DNA of 64,000 nt, from NCBI GenBank assembly GCA_040770625.1, contig JAXGIW010000001.1, forward strand, positions 496,001 to 560,000. The letters are read 5' to 3'. Made by a program: the position numbers and the translations under genes. A model generated the notes under the pieces. That model saw nothing but the letters and a program-made list of their open reading frames with translations. It was not told where the DNA came from and made no database searches. This document shows, in pieces, positions 34,050 through 41,156 of the stretch; position 1 is the first letter of the stretch, and every line of letters begins with the position of its first letter. This DNA comes from 58-81 sp012729145. GTDB taxonomy: Bacteria; Synergistota; Synergistia; Synergistales; Thermovirgaceae.

Positions 34050-34484
34050 ATGGCAGGGAAGAAGTCCAGGAGGGTCCCCGTCGACGGTTCTGCCGAGAAG
34101 GTGGCCAATACAGTCCTGGGGGATCTCCTGAGAGAACATGGCCTGGCGGGGGCCGAAGCCGGGTCTTGCGAAAATGCTGCTTCACCAGGCACGGACAAGA
34201 ATGTCGTAAAGCGAGAGATTTCCCCCGACCTTGCCGGAGTGGGGAAGATCGTTCTCAGGGTCCAGCGTAAGGGTCGGGGCGGCAAGACCGTTACCGTCCT
34301 CTCCACCCCCGGCGGAGGACTTGTTCCCGCCTCTCTGGAGCCGCTGGCAAAGGATATCCGCAAGGCCCTCGGATGCGGAGCCAGAGTAGAGGACGGCACT
34401 GTGGTCATCCAGGGGGAGAACTCCGAGCGCGCTGAAAAGTGGCTCCGACAAAGGGGGGCCAGGCAGGTTGTCAGAGGTTCCTGA
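34050..34484 (+). CDS. yciH: SUI1/YciH family translation factor
   Basis: A 144-residue protein with a C-terminal SUI1 (eIF1-like) domain (about 65-140). Signatures are KIVLRVQRKGRGGKTVTVLS and AKDIRKALGCGARVEDGTVVIQG, ending in the family-like WLRQRGARQVVRG. The first 60 residues are a variable Lys/Ala-rich extension. Bacterial YciH binds the small ribosomal subunit and can influence start-site fidelity. GGGAGGG lies upstream of the ATG. It begins 26 bp after the selenoprotein gene, likely one transcript. Confidence 0.92.
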   Translation: MAGKKSRRVPVDGSAEKVANTVLGDLLREHGLAGAEAGSCENAASPGTDKNVVKREISPDLAGVGKIVLRVQRKGRGGKTVTVLSTPGGGLVPASLEPLAKDIRKALGCGARVEDGTVVIQGENSERAEKWLRQRGARQVVRGS

Positions 34485-34503
34485 ACATCTGGAGGTCAGG
34501 TCT

Positions 34504-34980
34504 ATGGACTGGTACGTCCGTTCCCAGACCGGCTGGGGTCTAAGATGGATACTGCTCGGGGCCTTCGGGGTCCTCTTCTACAGGGCCAGACTAAGGGCCG
34601 GATCCTGGGGTTCCATACCCGATTCCCCTGAGTTCTGGCCCCTCTTCCTGGCGGCTCTGGTCCTTTGCCTGGCGATCGTTGTCTTCACCTCCATGACGGT
34701 GACGGTAAGGGATATGGAGATTGAAGTATCCATGGGGATGGACCTGTTCCGCAAGAAGATCCCGATCTCGGGGATATCTTCCGTGGAAGAGGTGAATATT
34801 CCCTGGCACTCCGTGGGGATCAAGAGGATATCCGGTGGCTGGCTCTTCAGCGTGGCCATCTCAGGCGGAGTGGACCTCGTCATGAAAAACGGCGGACGGT
34901 TCATCATCGGCTGCCACGACCCGGTCGGACTGAAGGCCGCCATAGTCGACAGGATGGTCAGTTCTCCCCGGAAAGAGTGA
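34504..34980 (+). CDS. Membrane protein with PH-like domain, unknown function
   Basis: A 158-residue protein with two hydrophobic segments (about 12-26 and 46-68) and a C-terminal beta-rich part. That part (TMTVTVRDMEIEVSMGMDLFRKKIPISGISSVEEVNI) resembles the bacterial PH-like (YdbT/YcxB) domains attached to two transmembrane helices. The ATG at 34504 has GGAGGT upstream, preferred over a TTG 36 bp earlier. It follows yciH closely. The function is unknown. The 3' end overlaps the convergent acetyltransferase by 23 bp. Confidence 0.65.
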   Translation: MDWYVRSQTGWGLRWILLGAFGVLFYRARLRAGSWGSIPDSPEFWPLFLAALVLCLAIVVFTSMTVTVRDMEIEVSMGMDLFRKKIPISGISSVEEVNIPWHSVGIKRISGGWLFSVAISGGVDLVMKNGGRFIIGCHDPVGLKAAIVDRMVSSPRKE

Positions 34981-35491
34981 CCTTGCGACCTTCGGCGAAG
35001 GATGCTATCGTTTCCCCCTGCATCCTCAGGATGAAGACCTCGTCGTGTTTCATGGCTCCTATCCTTTCGTAGAACTCAAGTGCCGGGGCGTTGTCTTTCA
35101 TGCACCACCACTCGAACCTTCCGCAGTCCCTCTCTACGGCCAGTCTGGCCAGCCATCGGAGCATTGCCGTACCCAGACCTTTCCCCCGCCACTGGGGGCT
35201 TATGTAAAGGTCGTCCAGGTGAAGACCTCTCTTGCCCAGTATGGTCGAGAAGGTGTGGTAGAAGACGGCAAAGCCCACGGGTTCCCCATCCACCATCGCC
35301 ACGGCGGTCTCTGCCGCAGGGGCATCCCCAAAGAGGGTCTTCATCAATCCCCTCTCCGTGGCGGTCACCCGATTCCCTATCCCTTCATACTCCGCCAGCT
35401 CCTTTATAAAACGCAGGATCACAGGCACATCTCGGGGCTCTCCCGTTCTTATCGTCAAACGCTCAAAAGATTTATCATTCTTTTTCTCCAA
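34958..35491 (-). CDS. GNAT family N-acetyltransferase
   Basis: A 177-residue acetyl-CoA-dependent acetyltransferase. The GNAT core has DDLYISPQWRGKGLGTAML near residues 92-110, with the Q/RxxGxG/A acetyl-CoA loop, then CGRFEWWCMKDNAPALEFYERIGA. The WWCMKDNAPALEFYE segment is like the spermidine/diamine acetyltransferase subgroup (SSAT-like), so a polyamine or amino acid is a plausible acceptor. The start is TTG with GAGGAGGT seven bases upstream. Confidence 0.9.
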   Translation of the reverse strand: MEKKNDKSFERLTIRTGEPRDVPVILRFIKELAEYEGIGNRVTATERGLMKTLFGDAPAAETAVAMVDGEPVGFAVFYHTFSTILGKRGLHLDDLYISPQWRGKGLGTAMLRWLARLAVERDCGRFEWWCMKDNAPALEFYERIGAMKHDEVFILRMQGETIASFAEGRKVTLSGEN

Positions 35492-35645
35492 CGACCATAC
35501 CTCCTCAGACTGAAGGGGGGTGATAAGATCCGCCCATCAGTTCGCTTATGATAATACAATAGTTGCGAGGAGAAAGTTTTGCCGGGGATCAGCAATAAAA
35601 AGGGTTGAAACCGTTGATCAAACCTGACCTTTGGAGGTCCAAAGA

Positions 35646-36461
35646 ATGAAGTTCTGCTACTTCGACGAGAGCGGAATGGGGGACGAGCCGGTCCTGGTCG
35701 TTGCGGGAATTGACGTGGATGCCAGCCGCATGCGGTCCACAAGGAAGGACTGGGCCGACTTCCTGGAGTCTCTTTCCGGGAGGACGGGACGGCCCATTTC
35801 CGAATTCCACACCAGGAATTTCTACAGGGGCAACAGGCTTTCCAGGACCATCGACGGCACAGAGCGGGCAGAGGTGATCTCGGCTATCCTGGACTGGCTC
35901 TCATCCCGCCGCCACAGGATCACTTTCAGCGCAGTTCTCAAGAGCCGCTTTGAAAAGATGAGGCCCGATAACAGGCTGAAAGAACTTGGCACGCCGTGGA
36001 GCGCCGCCGCATTCCACTGCGTGCTGACCCTTCAGAAAGCGCACCAGGGTCTCAAGGGCTCCCGCAGGCAGACAGTACTGGTCTTCGACAGAGAGGTCGC
36101 CGAGGAGGATCGTTTCAGCGTGCTTATCAAGGAGCCTCCCGAGTGGTCGGGAGCCTGTTACGGTCTCAGCCCGGGTTCATCGCCGCTGGACACCCTTTTG
36201 GAGGCGCCTCTCTTCGCAGATTCAAGGCTCGTTCTCCTTATCCAGGTGGCGGATATGGTGGCCTACCTGTTGCGTTTCCACGCCGAACTGGAGGAGGGTC
36301 TTTCCGGGGAGAGCTACCCGGGTGAAAGGGAGCAGATCAGCGAATGGGCCGTCAGGATCTTCGGTATGTCCCTTCCCGGGAAATTCCGCTACCCGGACAG
36401 GTGCCCCGACGGGGACTGCTCCCTCTTCTGGGAACTGGCCCCGGAAACGTTGAGAAGGTAA
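35646..36461 (+). CDS. DUF3800 domain protein
   Basis: A 271-residue DUF3800 protein. It starts with the typical CYFDESG motif and keeps the later acidic positions (TVLVFDREV near 145; LIQVADMVAYLLRF near 205). These resemble an RNase H-like metal site, but no activity is established for most members. DUF3800 genes often travel with mobile or defence loci. ATG 35646 has GGAGGT. A palindromic repeat begins 18 bp after its stop, and a compositionally distinct gene follows, so the spot may be an insertion point. Confidence 0.85.
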   Translation: MKFCYFDESGMGDEPVLVVAGIDVDASRMRSTRKDWADFLESLSGRTGRPISEFHTRNFYRGNRLSRTIDGTERAEVISAILDWLSSRRHRITFSAVLKSRFEKMRPDNRLKELGTPWSAAAFHCVLTLQKAHQGLKGSRRQTVLVFDREVAEEDRFSVLIKEPPEWSGACYGLSPGSSPLDTLLEAPLFADSRLVLLIQVADMVAYLLRFHAELEEGLSGESYPGEREQISEWAVRIFGMSLPGKFRYPDRCPDGDCSLFWELAPETLRR

Positions 36462-36479
36462 AAGAAGGTGAAAAAAGAA

Positions 36480-36612
36480 GGTGTCAGACCTACACTTTTT
36501 ACAAAAAGGGTTTTCCAGGACTTTCCGGTTTTTATCCTGTCTTCTTTGGGAAATCCCGAGCAATCTACAGAGAGGGTAAACAGGATTTGTCAAAAGTGTA
36601 CGGGGTGACACC
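36480..36612 (+). repeat. Palindrome-ended intergenic element
   Basis: The left end GGTGTCAGACCTACAC (36480-36495) continues with TTTTTACAAA. The right end, read in reverse complement from 36612, begins GGTGTCACCCCGTACAC and continues TTTTGACAAA. About 80 bp of unrelated sequence lies between. The same 16-bp end flanks the IS at 44109-45716, so this is a member of a dispersed MITE- or REP-like family. Confidence 0.75.
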
Positions 36613-36634
36613 TGTTAAGGAGGAGGAATTCGTT

Positions 36635-37630
36635 TTGAGTGGACGTCCGAATATTGCCGTGATCTGCCCCCCCGACGAGGAGACGGATCATCTGCACCTG
36701 TATGAAAAAATTCTTGGGGACATCGCTGACATCCATTTTCTGAGCGGCGCTCAACCGCAGGAACGCGAAGAAGTGCTTGCCAAATCGGATGTTGTCGTCT
36801 CAGCCAGTTGCGCGCCTTCGGAGATCTCACCATCGGAGATAGCTTTGCTGAAGCCCGGGGGATTGCTTCAGCTTCTTTATTCCGGGGCTGACAACGTTCC
36901 GTTCGATCTGGTCCCGGAGAATGTAATGATCGCCTCCAACGCAGGGGTTTTTGCCGTACCTATTGCCGAGCACGTTCTTGCGATGGTGCTTTGTCTGTTG
37001 AAAAGGATCGTCCCGAGATACGAGGAACTAAAGAAAGGAGTCTTTGACCGAAAGCAACAGAACAGGATTCTCAGGGGGAAGACCTGCGGGATCCTTGGAT
37101 TCGGAGGCAACGGCAGGGCGATAGCGAGAATAATGAGATCTGCAGGAGTAAAGGTCATTGCAATAAACAGGAGTGGCAAGACCGGAGAGCCAGTCGACGA
37201 AATATGGGATAACAGCAGATTAGATGACCTCTTGCGTTTATCCGATGTTCTTGTGCTTACGACCCCCTTGACAGAGTCTACGAGGGGTCTCATAGGGGAT
37301 AGGGAACTGTCTCTCATGCCTTCGGACGCGATCCTGGTGAATGTGGCAAGGGGAGCAGTGGTGGATCAGGGGGCACTTTACAGTCACCTTGTTTCCCATC
37401 CGGGTTTTTGCGCGGCCATTGATACCTGGTGGTCAGAGCCGGATGCCCACGGTCAATTCAGGCTTGAGTTCCCTTTCTTTGGATTGCCTAACTTTCTGGG
37501 TTCTCCTCACGTTGCTGACAATGTCCCGGGGACGATGTCCCTGGCTGTCACGTCGGCACTCGAGAATGTCAGGGGATATCTCGAAGGCGGAAAACTGAAG
37601 GGGCTGCTTGACAGGACCGATTACCAATAG
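36635..37630 (+). CDS. D-isomer-specific 2-hydroxyacid dehydrogenase
   Basis: A 331-residue NAD-dependent dehydrogenase of the phosphoglycerate/glyoxylate reductase type. The NAD motif GILGFGGNGRAIARIM is near residue 148. The catalytic Arg lies in LVNVARGAVVDQGAL, an acidic residue near SEPDAHG, and the His in LGSPHVADN. The start is a TTG with AAGGAGGAGG upstream; the longer frame crosses the repeat element and is not credible. Codon use looks less GC-biased than neighbours, and it sits right behind a mobile-type repeat, so acquisition by transfer is plausible. Confidence 0.88.
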   Translation: MSGRPNIAVICPPDEETDHLHLYEKILGDIADIHFLSGAQPQEREEVLAKSDVVVSASCAPSEISPSEIALLKPGGLLQLLYSGADNVPFDLVPENVMIASNAGVFAVPIAEHVLAMVLCLLKRIVPRYEELKKGVFDRKQQNRILRGKTCGILGFGGNGRAIARIMRSAGVKVIAINRSGKTGEPVDEIWDNSRLDDLLRLSDVLVLTTPLTESTRGLIGDRELSLMPSDAILVNVARGAVVDQGALYSHLVSHPGFCAAIDTWWSEPDAHGQFRLEFPFFGLPNFLGSPHVADNVPGTMSLAVTSALENVRGYLEGGKLKGLLDRTDYQ

Positions 37631-37661
37631 TGTCGCAAGGCCGGCTTAATCTGTTCCCCGT

Positions 37662-38171
37662 TCACGGCCTTTTCTCCTTTTCTGCCTTGTACCATTCCTG
37701 AAGTTCGGAGATCTTCCCGGGAATAGTGCTTTTGTCGATCGTACCGTCGTAAGGGAAAGTAGCCGCGACTTTCCCAAGGTAGTAGGGGTGCCGGCTGATA
37801 GGAAAGAACGGTCCCCTGTAGACGATATAGTCGTCATAAAGGATCCATTCCAGGATACCGGGTTCAAGGGGTTCTTCGGCATTCAGTTCGGGGCCGGGGC
37901 CGAACTTCTGCATCACGGACGCCCCGCGTTCGTCACCGGCGAAAGCAAATGATTCCCCCTCGGCCTTGAGGCAGACCAGGAGGACCCTCCCTTTTCCATC
38001 GATGAACAGATCGTGGAAGCCCCAGAAGGGAGGATCAAAGACCAGGATCCTTTTGCCCTGGAGGCGCTTGAAATAGTCATCAAGGGAAGATGCCCTTTTG
38101 ATAATGTCTTCGTGGGTCAGTGGAAGCTTTTTCCTCCGGAAAAAACTGCCCAGAAAAAGGAGCGGGTCCAT
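37662..38171 (-). CDS. Hypothetical protein, pair member 2
   Basis: A 169-residue soluble protein without a recognised family. It has an N-terminal helical part followed by a beta-rich part (RILVFDPPFWGFHDLFIDGKGRVLLVCLKAEG). The start ATG lies 5 nt past the stop of the preceding gene (TGACCTCATG), so translation is coupled and the two products probably work together. A longer frame from 38216 overlaps that gene and lacks a ribosome site. Confidence 0.55.
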   Translation of the reverse strand: MDPLLFLGSFFRRKKLPLTHEDIIKRASSLDDYFKRLQGKRILVFDPPFWGFHDLFIDGKGRVLLVCLKAEGESFAFAGDERGASVMQKFGPGPELNAEEPLEPGILEWILYDDYIVYRGPFFPISRHPYYLGKVAATFPYDGTIDKSTIPGKISELQEWYKAEKEKRP

Positions 38172-38175
38172 GAGG

Positions 38176-38715
38176 TCATTCGGCCAGGAACGATGCCAGT
38201 TTGCCCGACAGTTCATCCCAGGTCATGGGGAAGGTCATTACCGAGGCCAGCTTGATGCTGTTCTGCTTCTTCTTGTTCAGGCCTCCCATCAGGCCTTCCT
38301 TGGCCTGGTCGGTTGTGAAAATGCTGTACCTGCGGTTACCCCGGGGTTTGGTTATATCCACCAGTATCCAACGGAAGGATCCCGCCGCCAGCGCACTCCT
38401 GGCGGTATTCAACTGCAGGAGCTCGATCTCGGGCCCTGATCCGTTCTGGTCGCCTATCTCAACCACCCTCGGTTTCGCCCCCATATACATCTTGAGATTA
38501 AAGAAGATCGACCTGGTCTGCTCCTCTTTGCCAATGAAAACGCCCAGGTCGAACCCGAAATCGGGCAGAAGGAAGAACTCATCTATCTTCTCCTCCTGCT
38601 GCAGCCTTGATAGTATCTCCAGAACCTCGTTCAGGAATCCGGTACGGAAGCTGTCTTCGGGGTGTGATCCCTTCTGAATTTCGGGCTCAAGGCTGTATGC
38701 CGCCAAAGCCATCAT
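38176..38715 (-). CDS. Hypothetical protein, pair member 1
   Basis: A 179-residue protein of unknown function. The central region (DEFFLLPDFGFDLGVFIGKEEQTRSIFFNLKMYMG, then ELLQLNTARSALAAGSFRWILVDIT) is loosely like restriction-endonuclease-fold proteins with spaced Asp, Glu and Gln, but no catalytic signature can be asserted. The start at 38715 has AAGGAAGG close upstream; an ATG at 38751 is possible. Coupled to the following gene. Confidence 0.55.
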   Translation of the reverse strand: MMALAAYSLEPEIQKGSHPEDSFRTGFLNEVLEILSRLQQEEKIDEFFLLPDFGFDLGVFIGKEEQTRSIFFNLKMYMGAKPRVVEIGDQNGSGPEIELLQLNTARSALAAGSFRWILVDITKPRGNRRYSIFTTDQAKEGLMGGLNKKKQNSIKLASVMTFPMTWDELSGKLASFLAE

Positions 38716-38921
38716 CCCCTTCCTTATCAAAAGCGTACTCCCCCGGTTCATCCATTCGGGGGAGCTGAGTTTACCCGACTGCGGTCCATACGTATCCGAT
38801 TATAACCCAACAATGTTAGATAATGAAAAAACTGGCCTTCCTGGCGGCATGGCCTATACTTATGTTACAGATGGATATGCGTGGATCTGGAAAATCATTT
38901 GACCGCAGGAGGTACATTGTC

Positions 38922-40430
38922 ATGCTTTTTTCAAAGACCTTCATACCCACAGCCAGGGATGCACAGAAGAACATCACTGACCCTTCGGTAGCTCGTCTTT
39001 CAAGGGCGGGTTACATTGCAGCTGACCAGGAGACGAGAACGCTGAGGCTGCTGCCCCTCGGCTTTCTGCTGTGGGAGCGCGTCATATCAGATGCCCTTGA
39101 CCTTGCAAGGGAGGAAGGAATCCAGGTCGCGGGTTTCGAGGATGTACCGGAAGATGCCATGACCGTTTCAAAAAAGCTTGTGAAAAGCTACAGGCAGCTC
39201 CCCCTTACTTTTTTCTCTGGGGATATGAAACGATGGATAGCCTCAGGCTTAGCCCCCGAGGCAGGTTCGGCAGGGGATATGAGGGACAGGTTCCTCGAAA
39301 TGGCAGGCACCCTTTGCCGCCATGCCGGTCTTGACCCCCGCTCGGGGGAGACGATCGAGGACGGGAGGAAGTATATCTCTCTTGCAAGCTCAAAAGGAGC
39401 CTGGTTTGCAAAAGAAGGTTTCGTATGTTCCTCCTGCAGCTGGTGCGGTGATGATGCCTCTCCTGCAGGTCCGGTCGAGAGACCCGTTGGGGAGGCGTTA
39501 CCGATAAAAGAGGTCGAGACGCCCGGGGCGGACACCATTGCAGAACTCTGTAGCCAGCTGGGGGTAGAGCCTTCCGCCACAATGAAGACCATGTTCTACG
39601 CCGCCGAACAGGGCGGCACAAAGGAAGTGGTAGCGGTCCTGGCAAGGGGTGACCACCAGATAAACGACAGGAAGCTTTCCCACGTCCTCGGCGGATCGGT
39701 GGTCAGGTTCGCCGACCCCCTGGAGATCAGGGAGGCTGTGGGAGACCTTGCGGGCTACCTCGGTCCCGTTGGTCTGCCCGGGGGGATCAAGGTCCTCGCC
39801 GACAGGTACGTGGAGGGAAGCCAGGGGCTCGTGGCAGGGGCCAACAAACCCGGGTTTCACCTTCTGAACGTCTGCTGGGGGCGTGATTTTTCACCCTCCG
39901 TAGTTGCTGATCTTGTAAGCATTCAGGAAGATCTACCGTGCCCGGCCTGCGGATCCAGGATCGTGCCCTCTCACCTGGCCCGTGTCGCCGTCGCTGGCAG
40001 AGAGTCAGGGCCCTCTGAGCTGTCCTTTCAGGGGGAGGGCGGGACCGCATGTAACGCCTACCGCTGGGAGGGTACCCTGTGCATAACTCCCCTGGTGCTG
40101 GCTCTTGCAGGAGAGGACAGGATACCTGGACGTTACGCCCCGTTCGATGTGAACGTTCTTATAGCCTCCATGCAGAACGATGACGCCGTGGGTCTCGGCA
40201 AGATTATGGCTGAAAGGCTCGAAGAGAAAGGATTGCGTGTCCTCCTTGATGAGAGGAACGAAAGGGCCGGTGTGAAATTTTCCGATGCCGAGCTTTTGGG
40301 CATTCCCGTCACTATAGTGGCTGGCAGGGAGGCTTCAGAGGGTGTCGTTGAAGCCTGGCTTCCCGACGGAAGCCGCGGGGAAATGCCGGCGGACTCGATC
40401 ATGGAACAGGTTTTGCGCTGGGTTAGGTAG
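38922..40430 (+). CDS. Prolyl-tRNA synthetase paralogue lacking catalytic motifs 2 and 3
   Basis: A 502-residue protein with bacterial ProRS architecture. The N-terminus (FSKTFIPTARDAQ, then LRLLPLGFLLWERV) is motif 1-like. A shortened core keeps SYRQLPL, followed by the YbaK-like INS editing domain (about 210-360), the pre-motif-3 CPACG stretch and a C-terminal anticodon-binding-like domain (about 405-500, YAPFDVNVLIASMQ). Motif 2 (normally RPRFGLLRGREF-like) and motif 3 (GIGVSR-like) are absent, so prolyl activation is not expected. ATG 38922 has AGGAGGT. It could be a trans-editing factor or regulator; a genuine proS must lie elsewhere. Confidence 0.82.
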   Translation: MLFSKTFIPTARDAQKNITDPSVARLSRAGYIAADQETRTLRLLPLGFLLWERVISDALDLAREEGIQVAGFEDVPEDAMTVSKKLVKSYRQLPLTFFSGDMKRWIASGLAPEAGSAGDMRDRFLEMAGTLCRHAGLDPRSGETIEDGRKYISLASSKGAWFAKEGFVCSSCSWCGDDASPAGPVERPVGEALPIKEVETPGADTIAELCSQLGVEPSATMKTMFYAAEQGGTKEVVAVLARGDHQINDRKLSHVLGGSVVRFADPLEIREAVGDLAGYLGPVGLPGGIKVLADRYVEGSQGLVAGANKPGFHLLNVCWGRDFSPSVVADLVSIQEDLPCPACGSRIVPSHLARVAVAGRESGPSELSFQGEGGTACNAYRWEGTLCITPLVLALAGEDRIPGRYAPFDVNVLIASMQNDDAVGLGKIMAERLEEKGLRVLLDERNERAGVKFSDAELLGIPVTIVAGREASEGVVEAWLPDGSRGEMPADSIMEQVLRWVR

Positions 40431-40534
40431 ATACCCCTAAGGGAGAATCGGTCTTTTTACCCATCACCGGTCGTACGTCCCGGAATAGAATGACACTGCA
40501 AGGGAGTTTCGAACTAAATCCGGAGGTGGGTAAT

Positions 40535-40900
40535 GTGACGAAAAAAGTAATTCTTCTCGCTCTTGTTGTAGTTATGATGGCCAGTACAGCGGCCCTTGCC
40601 TTTGGCGGCGGGATGAAGGATTTTGGTCCCAGGATGGACTTTGACGGCTCGGGGCGTACAAGGATGGCCCCACGTCAGGGGCTTCAGAGGGACAGGGATG
40701 TTCAGAAGATAGAATATCCGCAGGAGATCCAGGCGCAGTTCGGTGAACTCAGGAGGACCCATCTTGAGATGAGGCTCGCTCTTGCCCAGGAGGAACCCGA
40801 TATCGACAAGGCGAAGCTTCTTTTTGAGAAAGCCCAGGGCATAAGGAACGAGATATCGAAATGGCGTTTTGAGAGATACATTGAATCCCTGAAGAAATAG
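40535..40900 (+). CDS. Small periplasmic Spy/ZraP-like protein
   Basis: A 121-residue secreted protein. The signal peptide is TKKVILLALVVVMMASTAALA (about residues 2-22). The mature part is helical, with AQFGELRRTHLEMRLALAQEEPDIDKAKLLFEKAQGIRNEISKWR, resembling the Spy/CpxP/ZraP group of periplasmic chaperones and metal sensors. The GTG at 40535 has GGAGGTGGG upstream. It is followed by a strong terminator, so it is a single-gene unit. Family placement rests on the helix pattern. Confidence 0.7.
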   Translation: MTKKVILLALVVVMMASTAALAFGGGMKDFGPRMDFDGSGRTRMAPRQGLQRDRDVQKIEYPQEIQAQFGELRRTHLEMRLALAQEEPDIDKAKLLFEKAQGIRNEISKWRFERYIESLKK

Positions 40901-40918
40901 ATCTTTCTCCCTTCCCTT

Positions 40919-40949
40919 GCGCGGGGCCGAAATTGGCCCCGCGCTTTTT
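40919..40949 (+). terminator. Terminator after the Spy-like gene
   Basis: A perfect 10-bp stem GCGCGGGGCC/GGCCCCGCGC (40919-40928 with 40935-40944), a 6-nt loop and TTTTT. Confidence 0.9.
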
Positions 40950-41052
40950 ATGTCCTTTCAACGAAATATAAAGAAATAAAGCCTGAAACAGAAATAAAGG
41001 CAGAAAACAGGGAATAATATCCCTTCAAACCCCAAGACCAAAAGTCAAAATA

Positions 41053-41110
41053 TTGCCTGATTAATATTGACCTATATAATTGTCATATTGAAGGTCAACA
41101 TTAGTCAGGC
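41053..41110 (+). promoter_or_regulatory. dnaK promoter inside a 19-bp-arm inverted repeat
   Basis: TTGCCT (41053-41058), a 16-bp spacer, TATAAT (41075-41080). The promoter is enclosed by an inverted repeat. Left arm GCCTGATTAATATTGACCT (41055-41073) matches the right arm (41092-41110) in reverse complement with two mismatches, 18 bp apart. The innermost part is TTGACCT...AGGTCAA. It is neither CIRCE (TTAGCACTC type) nor HAIR (CTTGAGT type), so a different heat-shock repressor is suggested. Confidence 0.65.
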
Positions 41111-41156
41111 TTTTCCACGGGCTATTCCCGGGATGAGCCAACAGGAGGGATGCGAT

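Noticed and set aside
36344..36634. N-terminal extension of the 2-hydroxyacid dehydrogenase
   Set aside because: The open frame upstream overlaps the DUF3800 gene and the palindromic element; the TTG at 36635 has the ribosome site.
41053..41110. CIRCE or HAIR heat-shock operator
   Set aside because: The inverted repeat does not contain TTAGCACTC/GAGTGCTAA or CTTGAGT/ACTCAAG.
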